From contig NZ_SKBR01000004.1 of the NCBI RefSeq assembly GCF_013450295.1, forward strand, positions 372,001 through 436,000: a stretch of DNA of 64,000 bases. Reading direction: 5' to 3'. This stretch comes from Streptomyces sp. AJS327. Lineage in GTDB: Bacteria > Actinomycetota > Actinomycetes > Streptomycetales > Streptomycetaceae. Both the position numbers and the translations under genes were made by a program. Under the pieces are notes generated by a model, which saw only the letters and a list, made by a program, of their open reading frames with translations, was not told the DNA's origin and ran no database searches. Positions 13,428-23,136 of this stretch are shown in pieces; the stretch's first letter is position 1; every line of letters begins with the position of its first letter.

Positions 13428-14039
13428 ATGGGGGACGTAAGGCTTACCTTCGACGACGGTTCCGTCGCACATCTCCACCTCACGCCCGAACACCCCACGG
13501 CCAGCGCACCAGCTGGGGCCGGTGAGGAGGCGGGTGGTGCCAGCCCGGGCGGTCAACAGTCCACGTACGGCTCCGATTTGGAGCTTCCCGACGGATTCGG
13601 GGCGGCCCGCCCGGTCAGCGCCGACGGGCGCGCGGCGCGGGCGGTCACCCGGGGCGGCGAGGCCCTCGCCCAGGCGCTGCGCCCGCTCAACGGCGTACTC
13701 GGAAGCATCCACCAGAGCTTCGCCCAGTCCGCCCACCGTCCCGACGAGGTGACGGTCGAGTTCGGCGTCACCCTCGGCAGCGACCTGAGCCTCGGGGTCT
13801 TCTCGGGGAGCGGCGAGGCCAGCTTCACCGTCTCCGCGACCTGGAACCTCACGGACACCGGAAGCCCGGCCGACGACGCGAACCCGGCCGACCCGGCGGA
13901 CGACGCGAACGCCACCGGTGGCGCGGGCGGTTCGGGACGGGCAGGCGCGGGGCCTGGTGGCGGCCCCAGCGCCTCGTACGGCGCCCCACCCCCAACGCCA
14001 CAGCGGGGCACGGTTCCTGGCCAGACGAACGGCACCTGA
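13428..14039 (+). CDS. Trypsin-co-occurring domain 1 (Trypco1) protein
   Basis: A 203-residue protein with a short beta-rich N-terminus (VRLTFDDGSVAHLHL), a helical middle (AVTRGGEALAQALRPLNGVLGSIHQSF) and the family's signature strand pair DEVTVEFGVTLGSDLSLGVFSGSGEASFTVSATW (residues about 104-141), followed by a disordered Gly/Pro/Ala tail. Trypco1 (CU044_2847-like) proteins are known almost only as neighbours of trypsin-like proteases in NTP-dependent conflict systems; their biochemical role is unknown. It is the first gene of a four-gene run and ends four bases before the protease start at 14044. Confidence 0.85.
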   Translation: MGDVRLTFDDGSVAHLHLTPEHPTASAPAGAGEEAGGASPGGQQSTYGSDLELPDGFGAARPVSADGRAARAVTRGGEALAQALRPLNGVLGSIHQSFAQSAHRPDEVTVEFGVTLGSDLSLGVFSGSGEASFTVSATWNLTDTGSPADDANPADPADDANATGGAGGSGRAGAGPGGGPSASYGAPPPTPQRGTVPGQTNGT

Positions 14040-14043
14040 TGGT

Positions 14044-16236
14044 ATGCGGCCGGATGTGAGTTCAGCGCTGGCGGACGCTCCGCTGCACCGCGCCTTCGTC
14101 TCGGTCCTGGGCCAGGCCCGGCCGGTGGGCGCGGGCGTGCTGATCACCCCGAAACTGGTCCTGACCTGTGCCCACGTCGTCAACAGCGCGCTGGGCCGGG
14201 ACCGTTACGACCCCGCCACGCCACCACGCGACCAGCCCGTCCCGGTCCGGCTGCCCCACGTCGACCGCGAGCGGCGGCTCGACGGCAGGGTCCTCCCGCA
14301 CATGTGGCGTCCGCCGCGCGCCCGCCCGGAGAGCGACCACCCCACACCCCCGCCCGTCGGCATGCTCCCGTACCACGGCGACCTCGCCGTCCTGGAACTC
14401 GACACGGAGGCCCCGCCAAACGCCGAACCCGCCCCGTTCCTGCCCCAGCGTGACGGCAGGGAGGTCGTGGCGCTCTGGGCCAGCGGCCACGCCCTGCCCA
14501 CGCTCCGCGCCATGCCCCGGGTCTCCGCGCACCCCTGGATCGCCCTGGACGTCCTGGGCGGGACGGTCGCGGACGGGTTCAGCGGTGGGCCCCTGTGGGA
14601 CCGTGACCGGCAGGCCGTGGTCGGACTGGTCGTCGCCGCCCACGAGACGGCACCGCCTCCCGTCCCCGGCCCGGTGCCGCCTCCCGGGGACGGACCCCGT
14701 GGTGTGCCCGCGGCGATGTACGCGATCGGACTGCCGTCCATCGAGGGCGAGTTGCCCACCCTCCCTCCGGTCGCCGTTCCGGCGGGCGGCCTCGGCCGAC
14801 AGCAACTCCTCGTCCTGCTCGAACAGTTACTGCCCTCCCGGCGGGCGATCCGGGAGTGCGAGGAGCAGCTGTCCGCTCGGCTGGGCAGACCGTCCGCCGG
14901 AGCGGCGACGGACGTCGAGCGGCTGACCGGCCTGGCCATGGGGGTGCGCCGAGGCGTCCCCGAACTCCTCGACATCGTCTACGACCATCTCGTCGAACAC
15001 GGACCCGGCAGCGTCGTCGAGTCCGCCGACTGGGCGGCACTGCTGCGCGTCGCCCGCCTCGTCAGCCCCGGCGAACGGATCTCGCCGCGCCGACGCCACA
15101 ACCTCAACGCACTGCTGGCCCACTGCCACTCCAGCGACCCCGCCACACTGCTGCGCGAGGTCCTGCCCTACGCGAACGACCTTCCCCGCCCCGCCGACCT
15201 CGCCGACGCCACCGACCTCCTGGAGGGCTACGACCCCCAACCCGGCCAGCCCATCACGCCGTTGCTCCAGGGCGTCATCCGCGTGGGCGTCCAGGAACGC
15301 GCCGCTGGCGGCTACTTCGCGGACGACCTCGACGCCTGGGTACGCAGCGCGGCCCCGCGACTGGGCGTGGCCCCGGCCGCCGTCGACCAGTACCGGGCCG
15401 ACGCTGCCACAGCCCATGCCGCCGCCCACCCCGCAGGCGAGCCAACACCCCTGCTCCCGCCCCGCCTCCAGGTCGAACTGCTGCCCGTGGCGCCCCATCT
15501 CTTCACGTACCAGATCTGGGTGTGGAGCGGCGACGACCGGCACGAGGTCGTGCTGACCCAGGACACCGAAGTCCCCAGCCAGCAGGTGGTGGAGGCCATC
15601 CGCCGGGTACTCAACACCGAGGTGCGGGAACACCCCACGACCGCGCTGGTGGAGTTCTTCGTCGCACCCGCCTGGCTCCATCTCGACGTGGACACCTGGG
15701 AGTTCACCGACGAGGCCGACGGCGGCGGCGGGTTCTACCCGGGGATCACCCGGCGGGTGGTGCTACGGAGTTCAGAGCGCACCCGGGAGTCGTACGCGGG
15801 CTGGAAGCGCCGCACCACCGCGCTGCCGACCGCCCCCCGGCTGCTGCTCGACGAACGCTGCACGGACCCCGCCGTCACCCGCGCCCGGCTCGAAGTGACC
15901 CCGGACGCCGGGATCGTCGTCGTCTGCTGCGACCCGCGGCACCAGGGGCGAGTGCTACGACAGTGCATCCAGGCCGGAGTTCACACGGTGCTGTGGCACC
16001 GCCAGGACCACGGCGGGCAGTTCACAGCGGACCTGCTGGCGCTCGTGGAGGGCGTCGACCACGACCACATTCCCGAGACCGTCCGGATGGAGCGCGCCAA
16101 GGCCATCGCCGATCCCGACTGTCCCACGCACCGAGGCCGCCAACTCTCCCTGCTGCACGACGGTCCGGACCACCGCCCGCCCCCACTGGCACCCGACCCC
16201 TGGGCCCTCACTCAACCGGCCACCTCCCAGCCCTGA
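14044..16236 (+). CDS. Trypsin-like protease with VMAP C-terminal region (vWA-MoxR-associated protein)
   Basis: A 730-residue protein with no signal peptide, so probably cytoplasmic. Residues 1-250 are a trypsin-like serine protease with an intact triad: His44 (LTCAHVV), Asp113 (HGDLAVLELD), Ser180 (DGFSGGPLW). Residues about 285-380 are a helical death-like/effector-associated region; 380-460 is a middle segment; about 490-730 is the VMAP-C domain (EFFVAPAWLHLDVDTWEF, RRVVLRSSERTRESYAGWKRR). VMAPs are the third partner of vWA-MoxR systems and are thought to be activated by the ATPase/vWA pair. ATG 14044 is the start; an ATG at 14039 is in another frame. After the stop come about 80 bases of CCCGT/CCCGA short repeats before the MoxR gene. 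Confidence 0.88.
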   Translation: MRPDVSSALADAPLHRAFVSVLGQARPVGAGVLITPKLVLTCAHVVNSALGRDRYDPATPPRDQPVPVRLPHVDRERRLDGRVLPHMWRPPRARPESDHPTPPPVGMLPYHGDLAVLELDTEAPPNAEPAPFLPQRDGREVVALWASGHALPTLRAMPRVSAHPWIALDVLGGTVADGFSGGPLWDRDRQAVVGLVVAAHETAPPPVPGPVPPPGDGPRGVPAAMYAIGLPSIEGELPTLPPVAVPAGGLGRQQLLVLLEQLLPSRRAIRECEEQLSARLGRPSAGAATDVERLTGLAMGVRRGVPELLDIVYDHLVEHGPGSVVESADWAALLRVARLVSPGERISPRRRHNLNALLAHCHSSDPATLLREVLPYANDLPRPADLADATDLLEGYDPQPGQPITPLLQGVIRVGVQERAAGGYFADDLDAWVRSAAPRLGVAPAAVDQYRADAATAHAAAHPAGEPTPLLPPRLQVELLPVAPHLFTYQIWVWSGDDRHEVVLTQDTEVPSQQVVEAIRRVLNTEVREHPTTALVEFFVAPAWLHLDVDTWEFTDEADGGGGFYPGITRRVVLRSSERTRESYAGWKRRTTALPTAPRLLLDERCTDPAVTRARLEVTPDAGIVVVCCDPRHQGRVLRQCIQAGVHTVLWHRQDHGGQFTADLLALVEGVDHDHIPETVRMERAKAIADPDCPTHRGRQLSLLHDGPDHRPPPLAPDPWALTQPATSQP

Positions 16237-16319
16237 CCCCTCCGACACCCGTCCCGACCCGACCCGACACGCCCTGTCCCGTCCCGTCCCGACCCGTCCC
16301 GACCAAGGAGAGCGAGACC

Positions 16320-17327
16320 GTGCCGGAATCACACTCAGCCGCCGGCGACAGCGGCGCGGCAGCCGAGAACTGGTGGGTGTTCCGCGGCCCGGCCGACCTC
16401 CCGGAGCCCCCGCCCTGGCGCCGCTTCCCCGCCGCCAACCGCCGCCCCACCGCCCAGCGTTACCTGATGAACGACGAGGAGGTCGCCGTCGTCAACGCCG
16501 CCCTCCACCTGCGCCGCCCACTCCTGGTGACGGGCCGCCCCGGCACCGGGAAGAGCACACTGGCGCGGGCGGTCGCCGAAGACCTACAACTGGGCGACGT
16601 CCTGCGCTGGTCCGTGAACAGCCGCTCCACCCTGACGGACGCCCTCTACCGGTACGACGCCGTCGGACGGCTGCGCGAAGCCTCGTTGCGCCGCGAGCGC
16701 GAACCCCTGCGCGGCCCCGCACGTCGCCTCAGGAGGCGCACCGACCAGAGTTCCGACATCGGGAACTACCTGCGGCTGGGCCCACTCGGCACCGCGCTCG
16801 CCTCGGCCGACCGGCCCCGCGTGCTGCTCATCGACGAGCTGGACAAGTCCGATATCGACCTGCCCAACGACCTGCTGGTGGTGCTGGAGGAAGGCGAGTT
16901 CGAGATCCCCGAGCTGGCCCGCCTCCCGGAGCACGAACAGACCGCCGACGTGCTCGTCACCGGCAGCAGGGAACGCGTCCGGGTACAGCGCGGCATGGTG
17001 GCCTGCGCGCACTTCCCGATCGTCGTGATGACCAGCAACGGCGAACGCGAGTTCCCACCCGCCTTCCTCCGCCGCTGCGTTCGGCTCGACCTGCGCGACC
17101 CCGACGAGGCGAAGCTGCGCGACATCGTCCGGCAGAACCTCGGCGACGAGGCCCTCGCCCAGGCCGGAGACCTCATCGAGGCGTTCCTCGGGCGCGCGGC
17201 GACGCAGAGCCTCGCCACCGACCAGCTCCTCGCCGCCGTCCACCTGCGGGTCACCGGCGCCGACCTGAGCCGGGACGAGCTGCTGGCCGCGGTCATGCAC
17301 CGGTTGGACGAAGCGTTCCCCGCATGA
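16320..17327 (+). CDS. MoxR-type AAA+ ATPase
   Basis: A 335-residue AAA+ chaperone-like ATPase. Walker A is TGRPGTGKST (71-80), Walker B is VLLIDELD (168-175), sensor 1 is VVMTSN, and the arginine-finger region is FLRRCVRLDL. The insertion with LEEGEFEIPEL and the C-terminal lid are typical of MoxR. GTG 16320 is chosen because AAGGAG lies nine bases upstream. Its last bases overlap the next start (ATGA at 17324), so it is co-translated with the vWA fusion protein. MoxR-vWA pairs remodel partner proteins in an ATP-dependent way; here the presumed client is the upstream VMAP protease. Confidence 0.93.
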   Translation: MPESHSAAGDSGAAAENWWVFRGPADLPEPPPWRRFPAANRRPTAQRYLMNDEEVAVVNAALHLRRPLLVTGRPGTGKSTLARAVAEDLQLGDVLRWSVNSRSTLTDALYRYDAVGRLREASLRREREPLRGPARRLRRRTDQSSDIGNYLRLGPLGTALASADRPRVLLIDELDKSDIDLPNDLLVVLEEGEFEIPELARLPEHEQTADVLVTGSRERVRVQRGMVACAHFPIVVMTSNGEREFPPAFLRRCVRLDLRDPDEAKLRDIVRQNLGDEALAQAGDLIEAFLGRAATQSLATDQLLAAVHLRVTGADLSRDELLAAVMHRLDEAFPA

Positions 17328-20300
17328 TCGAGCGGCTCCGGCAGGCACTCGGGGGCATGGGGTACGAACTCGGCGGCCCCGAACTCCTCGACGTCCTCTG
17401 GCTCGCCCAGGCGATGAGCCGCCCGCCGGTCCGAACCGACGGGGCTGACAAGCGAGTTGACGACGCCCACCGTGCCGGAGCGGACGCCGCGAATCCCGAC
17501 CCCAGCCGAACCGCCCCCGGAGCCGACGTCGATCCCGGAGCCGACGTCGACTCCGGCTCCGCCGCCGACGTCTCCCCGCCACGGTCCTCCCCGGCGACCC
17601 CGGACGCGGAGATCCCGGACGCGGAGATCCCGGACGCGGAGATCCCGGACGCGGAGAACCCCGCACAACACGCCCCCGGAGACGACCGGCCACCGGCCGA
17701 CAGGCCGTTCACACCGCCTGACGAACCGCCCTTCGCCCACCACGAACCCACCAACGCGCCCCAGGCCAGGGGTACTTCACTCCCCGTGTCCCGTGCCGCC
17801 GCCGACGGCCCGCCGCCCACGGACGACCCGCCCGGTGTCACCGAGGCTGCGGAAGGCACCGCCGCATGGCCTGTCGAGGCCGCCCCGGAGCCCGCCGCTC
17901 CCGCCGGGCCCACCGACGGACGGCACCGCCTCTTCACCGCGGCCCACCGCGACCCGGGCCCTCCGGACGGACCCCGGGCCCGCGCCGTCCGCGCCCCGGG
18001 ACCGCGCCCCCTGCCGGGCCCGCACGGCCTCGCCCGGGCGCTGCGTCCCCTGCGGCGCCACCGCGACCACCGGCACCGGACGGTCGTCGACGTGGAAGCC
18101 ACCGTGCGGCTCACCGCCGAGTCCGGCCTGCTCGACGTGATCGACCGCCCCGAGCGGGAACTCCGCTACACAGCCGCCCTGTTGGTCGACGACTCGCCGT
18201 CCATGCGCGTGTGGCAGCCGCTCGTACGGGACGTGCGGCGCCTGCTGGGACGTGCCGGTGTCTTCCGCGCCGTCCACCTCCACCGGTTCACACCGGGCGA
18301 CGGACGACGGCAGAGCGTCCCCCCGGCCACCGAGTCGCCCCTCACGTTCGTCCTGACTGACGGCGTCGACGAGGCGTGGCGCGGCCCGGAGGGCCACCGC
18401 CTCCTCCACACGTGGGAACGTTCCGGGCCGTTGATCGTCCTGACCCCGCTCCCGAGGCGGCTCTGGCGCGGCACGGCCTTCGACGCCCAACCCCAACTCC
18501 TGGTAGCCGCACGATCGTTCAGCCACAACGGCGCACTGGACGTGCGTGATCCCCTTGGCGGAGGCCAGATCGAGCGCACACCGCGCACGCTGCCCGTCCC
18601 CGTCGTCGGACTCTCACCCACCTCACTGAGAACCTGGACGCGCCTGCTGACCCACCCCGGACCGTCCCGACTGACGGACACGGCCCTGATCGCACCACCC
18701 CCGGAAGCCGAGACCACCGGCGTCCCCACCCACGTCCCCCCGGAGCCCAATCCGACGCCCCGGGGGACGACGTCAGCGGCGGAACTGATCGAACGCTTCC
18801 GGGCCTCCTTCTCACCCGAGGCGTACCGGCTCGCCGTGCGGCTCACCGCCATCCGCCCGCTGAACGTGCCCGTCATGCAGCTGGTCCGCATCGCCACCCT
18901 GCCCGCCACCTCCCCGGACGCGGTCGCCGAGGTGCTGCTGGGCGGGCTCCTCCAACCGCTGGAATCCGACGAGTTGACCGACCGCTCACTTCCGGCGTCG
19001 CTGGGAGGCGGAACCGGCGACGTCCCCCTCGACTTCAGACCGGGCGTCCGCGACCTCCTGGCCGGCGGACTCAGCGCGGAGCAGACAATCGAGATCGTCG
19101 AAGCCGTCGGCAAGGCCCTCGAACCCCGGCTCGGGCGCCTGCCGGACTTCGCCGCGCTGCTCGCCGACCCGCGTGGCACCGCTCGACTCTCCCAGGAGGC
19201 GGCGGCGTTCGCGGTGCTCCTGAGCCCGGTACTGGACCGGCTCTACGGAGTCCCGTCCTCCCCCGAGCCCACGCCCGACGCCGCCCCCACCCCCCGAACC
19301 CCACCCCACGAGCCCAGTCGCCGGGACACGGTCGATGTCGAACCCCAAGTCCCAGCCGACACTGTCCGGTTCACGGTCTTCGGTCCGGAACTGGCCTGGC
19401 GGGGCACAGCGCCCGTCTACACGGGAACGCCCGAACAGCGGCTGATTCTCGCGGTGTTGCTGCTGAACGCGGGTCGTGACGTGTCCAGGGACACCCTGAT
19501 CGACGCGGTGTGGGGCCGGGAGACCTCCCCATCCGCCCTCCACACCCTGCGCTACGACCTCTCGCGGCTGCGCTACATCCTCACCCCGCTCGGCCTCTCC
19601 ATCGAGAGCGACGGACAGGAAACCATGTTCACACTCCGAGGTGAACAGCCCGACACACCCCTTCCGTTGGACCTGACGGAGGCCGAGCGGCTGCACGCGG
19701 AAGCCCTGGCGGCTCGGGACTCCGAGGGACTGCGGGGCGAGTGGCGACTGATCGGACAGGCGCTGGCCCAGCTGAAAGGCCCAGCCCTCCAGGGCATCAC
19801 CGGCGCCTACGCCGAAGCACAGCGCGCACGCCTGGAGGAGTGGCGACTCTCCCTCGCCGAGAGCGAGATCGAACTGGACGTGGACCTCGGTGAGAACGCC
19901 GAGGCCGAGAGGAAACTGACCGAACTCGTCAACGACAACCCACTCCGCGAACGCCTGCGGGCCCTGCTGATGGTGGCCCTCTACCGGTCGGGCCGGAGGA
20001 CCGAGGCGCTCGCGGTGTACGCCGACGCGCGCCGCCTGCTCGACCGCGAACTCGGCCTCGAACCCGGCCCGGAACTGAACGGGTTGCACCACCACATCCG
20101 TGACGGCGACCTGTCCCGGACGGTGACCTTCAGCAGCCGCACCCCGCTCAGAGAACTCCCGGAACCAACCAGACCGCCCCGCCGGGGAGTTCAGTTCGAG
20201 GTCCTGGGCCCCGTCCGCGCCTGGCACGGCTCGGAGGCTCTTCGCGTCGGAACGATGAACCAACGCGCGGTGCTGGCCGTGTTGTTGTTGTCCCGGGGCA

Positions 20301-23080
20301 GTGTCGTCACGATGGAGGAGCTGATCGAGGCCGTCTGGGGCGACGCCCCGCCGGATCAGCCCGAGAACGCGGTGCGCACCTACGCCTCCCGCTTGCGCTC
20401 CGTTCTCGGGCCCCTGTCGGTACGGTACGAGGAAGGCGGCTACCTCCTCGACGTCGCGGCCGACTCACTCGACCTAGCGGTGGCGGAGAACCTCGTAGAG
20501 GAGTCTCATCGACAGCGGGCAGCCGGTGACCTGGCGGAAGCCCGCACACTGATCGGCAGCGCACTGGACCTGTGGGACGGGGAGTCGGTGTTCGGTGTGC
20601 CAGGTCCGTTCGCCGGAGCGGAGCGCGATCGCCTGGAGGAGTGGCGCCTCCAACTCCATGAGATCCAGGCGGAGATGGACCTGGATCTGGACGAGACCTC
20701 CCGGGCCATCGCCCGGTTGGCCACGCTCACCGCAGCGCACCCAACGCGTGAGCGACTCCGCGAGATTCAGATGCTGGCCCTCTACCGAGCCGGTCGGCAG
20801 GCCGAGGCCCTGGCGGTGTACGCGGACACGCGCCGCCTGCTCGTTGACGAATTCGGCGTCGAGCCGGGCCACGCCCTACGTGAGCTACAGCAGCGCATCC
20901 TGGAGCAGGACCCCGGCCTCCTCCCGAACTCCCCTCGTTCGCCGCTCGGTTGGATCGACAGGATGTCCGTTGCACCGCAGCAACTTCCCGCTCCAGTAGC
21001 CGACTTCATCGGAAGGTCCTCGTACATCGCGAGCATTTCCCGGCAGTTGACCGAGCCGTCGGACTCCGAAGGGACCGTCGTCGTCCTGTCGGGCATGGCT
21101 GGCGTCGGCAAGACCGCGCTCGCCCTCCAGATCGCCGCCCAGGTGCGTTCCCACTTCCCTGACGTCCAGCTCTACTTCGACCTCGACGGTACGGACGAGC
21201 CGGTGATCGAACCGAACTCCGTTCTGCGGTCGTTCCTCCGCTCTCTCGGCGCACCGGCGGACGCACTCTCCAACTCGTCGAGTGAGAACGCTGCGTTGTT
21301 TCGCACCGCGCTCGCAGGCCGCCGCGTCCTGATCCTGCTCGACAACGCGCGCGACGCGGCGCAGGTTCTTCCGCTGCTGCCCGACTCGAAGAACTGCGCG
21401 GTACTGGTCACCAGTCGCTGCCGGGCGGTTGACCTGGCGGGCGCACGGCTGGTGAACCTCGATGTGCTGCCCACCCAGGAAGCTCTGGCGCTCTTCAGCG
21501 AGATCGTCGGCAGTCGACGCGTGTGGTCCGACCACTGGTCCGCGGACGACGTCGTCAGCGCGTGTGGCTTCCTGCCGCTGGCCATCCGTATCGCCGGCGC
21601 CCGTCTCGCCGCCCGCCGCGACTGGACGGTCAGAACGCTCGCCGAGAGGCTCGCGGACGAACGGCGCCGTCTGGACGAACTGCGCGTCGGGGACCTCTCG
21701 GTGCGGTCCGCGTTCGACCTCGGTCACGCCGGGTTGGATCCCCCGGAGGCCCGTGCCTTCCGCCTCCTCGGAACCATCGACGGTCCGGACATCTCCCTGG
21801 AGGCGGCCGCCGCCCTGCTCGACATCCCCGTCCCGGACGCGGAACACCTGCTGGTGTCCCTGGTCAACGTCTCCCTCCTGGAGTCCTCCGGCCCCGGCCG
21901 ATACCGCCACCACAACCTCGTACGCCTCTACGCGCGCGATATGGCCGAGTCTGAACACGCCCCGGAGGAGCTGGAGCAGGCGTTCTCCCGACTGCTTGAC
22001 TTCTACCTGGCCACCGTGGTGCGTGCGTACGTTGACCGAGGACTGCGAGACCACCTGGCCCGGCACATCGAGCCAACGACCCACACAGGACTGGTCTTTC
22101 CCGAAAGGCACCGTGCGCTGGACTGGCTCTTCGGCGAGGCCGAGTGCCTGCTGGCCCGCGCCCGCCAGGCAAGCACCCGGCCTCATCTGCGCCTGGCCGT
22201 CGATCTGCTCCTGATGACACGGGAGTTGAGCGAATCGGGTGCCTTCACCCAGCGGTTCGCCGCCACGGCGCGTTCCCTGCGGGAAGCGGCGGAGAGTGCG
22301 GACGACCTCCACGCGACCGCCCGTGCGTCCCTGGTCGTCGCCGAAGCCCGGTTCTTCCAGGGCCAGTTCGACGAGGCCGAGGACATGGCGGACCGGGCAC
22401 GGACGCTGGCGGCGTCGGCCGGAGACGCCTGGACCCTGGGGCTGCTGGATAGACTGCGTGGCGCGATCGCCCTGCACCGGCACCGCTACGACGACGCCAC
22501 CGAGCATCTCGCGAACGCCCTGAACATCCTCCGGCTGGAAGGGGATCGTGCGGGCGAGGCGAGCGTCCTGGCCTACCAGTCCCGCTCGCACCTCGCCTTG
22601 GGCCAGACCTTGAGGGCGCGATCTGTCGCTCTGAAGTCCATCGCCGTCCACGACGAGTTGAACCTGGTCGAGCAGGGTGCCGCCGCGCGCTACGCACTGG
22701 GCCTCGCGCTCGCCCAGGACGGTCTACACCACGAGGCGAGAACCGTGCTCCACCAGGCCCGGCGGGAGTTCCAGGACGGCCACCAGCGGATCTGGGAAGC
22801 CCAGACCCAACTAGCCCTCGCCAACGTGGACCTGGCGGAACAACTCCCACAAGAGGCGGTCACGGGTGCGGAGAAGGCGCTGACAATCCTCGGTAACCAG
22901 GATGCGCCCTGGCTGCGCGGCACCATCCTCACGCTGTTCGGACGCGCCCTCGACGCGCAGGGCAACACCACACGTGCCCGCACCCACTGGTCCGACGCAC
23001 TGGACCTCTTCGGCGAACTCCACCCCGTAGAGGCCCAGACGGTCCGAACCCTCCTCTACAACAAGCCCCGCCCCACCTGA
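17324..23080 (+). CDS. Giant vWA (SAV_2336-type) / 2x winged-helix-BTAD / NB-ARC / TPR fusion
   Basis: 1918 residues. Order: helical start 1-35; disordered Pro/Asp/Ala linker 40-235; SAV_2336-type vWA domain about 255-460 with the MIDAS motif DDSPS (289-293) and TDGVDE; helical segment 485-645; first OmpR-type winged helix 682-770 plus BTAD 780-925; second winged helix 955-1045 plus BTAD 1050-1195; NB-ARC NTPase about 1220-1500 with Walker A GMAGVGKTALA (1257-1267) and Walker B VLILLDNAR; helical/TPR superhelix to the end. The BTAD-NB-ARC-TPR half is AfsR-like; the vWA half belongs to the MoxR-VMAP system next door. ATG overlaps the MoxR stop. The protein could sense a signal via TPRs, hydrolyse NTP, and either bind DNA or drive the MoxR/protease partners. 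Fusion of all these parts, with a duplicated DNA-binding unit, is unusual. Confidence 0.9.
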   Translation: MIERLRQALGGMGYELGGPELLDVLWLAQAMSRPPVRTDGADKRVDDAHRAGADAANPDPSRTAPGADVDPGADVDSGSAADVSPPRSSPATPDAEIPDAEIPDAEIPDAENPAQHAPGDDRPPADRPFTPPDEPPFAHHEPTNAPQARGTSLPVSRAAADGPPPTDDPPGVTEAAEGTAAWPVEAAPEPAAPAGPTDGRHRLFTAAHRDPGPPDGPRARAVRAPGPRPLPGPHGLARALRPLRRHRDHRHRTVVDVEATVRLTAESGLLDVIDRPERELRYTAALLVDDSPSMRVWQPLVRDVRRLLGRAGVFRAVHLHRFTPGDGRRQSVPPATESPLTFVLTDGVDEAWRGPEGHRLLHTWERSGPLIVLTPLPRRLWRGTAFDAQPQLLVAARSFSHNGALDVRDPLGGGQIERTPRTLPVPVVGLSPTSLRTWTRLLTHPGPSRLTDTALIAPPPEAETTGVPTHVPPEPNPTPRGTTSAAELIERFRASFSPEAYRLAVRLTAIRPLNVPVMQLVRIATLPATSPDAVAEVLLGGLLQPLESDELTDRSLPASLGGGTGDVPLDFRPGVRDLLAGGLSAEQTIEIVEAVGKALEPRLGRLPDFAALLADPRGTARLSQEAAAFAVLLSPVLDRLYGVPSSPEPTPDAAPTPRTPPHEPSRRDTVDVEPQVPADTVRFTVFGPELAWRGTAPVYTGTPEQRLILAVLLLNAGRDVSRDTLIDAVWGRETSPSALHTLRYDLSRLRYILTPLGLSIESDGQETMFTLRGEQPDTPLPLDLTEAERLHAEALAARDSEGLRGEWRLIGQALAQLKGPALQGITGAYAEAQRARLEEWRLSLAESEIELDVDLGENAEAERKLTELVNDNPLRERLRALLMVALYRSGRRTEALAVYADARRLLDRELGLEPGPELNGLHHHIRDGDLSRTVTFSSRTPLRELPEPTRPPRRGVQFEVLGPVRAWHGSEALRVGTMNQRAVLAVLLLSRGSVVTMEELIEAVWGDAPPDQPENAVRTYASRLRSVLGPLSVRYEEGGYLLDVAADSLDLAVAENLVEESHRQRAAGDLAEARTLIGSALDLWDGESVFGVPGPFAGAERDRLEEWRLQLHEIQAEMDLDLDETSRAIARLATLTAAHPTRERLREIQMLALYRAGRQAEALAVYADTRRLLVDEFGVEPGHALRELQQRILEQDPGLLPNSPRSPLGWIDRMSVAPQQLPAPVADFIGRSSYIASISRQLTEPSDSEGTVVVLSGMAGVGKTALALQIAAQVRSHFPDVQLYFDLDGTDEPVIEPNSVLRSFLRSLGAPADALSNSSSENAALFRTALAGRRVLILLDNARDAAQVLPLLPDSKNCAVLVTSRCRAVDLAGARLVNLDVLPTQEALALFSEIVGSRRVWSDHWSADDVVSACGFLPLAIRIAGARLAARRDWTVRTLAERLADERRRLDELRVGDLSVRSAFDLGHAGLDPPEARAFRLLGTIDGPDISLEAAAALLDIPVPDAEHLLVSLVNVSLLESSGPGRYRHHNLVRLYARDMAESEHAPEELEQAFSRLLDFYLATVVRAYVDRGLRDHLARHIEPTTHTGLVFPERHRALDWLFGEAECLLARARQASTRPHLRLAVDLLLMTRELSESGAFTQRFAATARSLREAAESADDLHATARASLVVAEARFFQGQFDEAEDMADRARTLAASAGDAWTLGLLDRLRGAIALHRHRYDDATEHLANALNILRLEGDRAGEASVLAYQSRSHLALGQTLRARSVALKSIAVHDELNLVEQGAAARYALGLALAQDGLHHEARTVLHQARREFQDGHQRIWEAQTQLALANVDLAEQLPQEAVTGAEKALTILGNQDAPWLRGTILTLFGRALDAQGNTTRARTHWSDALDLFGELHPVEAQTVRTLLYNKPRPT
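17601..17660 (+). repeat. Four tandem 15-bp units inside the vWA-fusion gene
   Basis: CGGACGCGGAGATCC occurs four times head to tail (the last ends AACC), encoding repeated PDAEI in the disordered linker. Unit length is a multiple of three, so copy number can change linker length without breaking the frame. Confidence 0.9.
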
Positions 23081-23136
23081 GCCCCACTTCCGCTCCCCAC
23101 GCCAAGCGGTCGGCGAGCCGCCTCTCGCAGGGTTGA

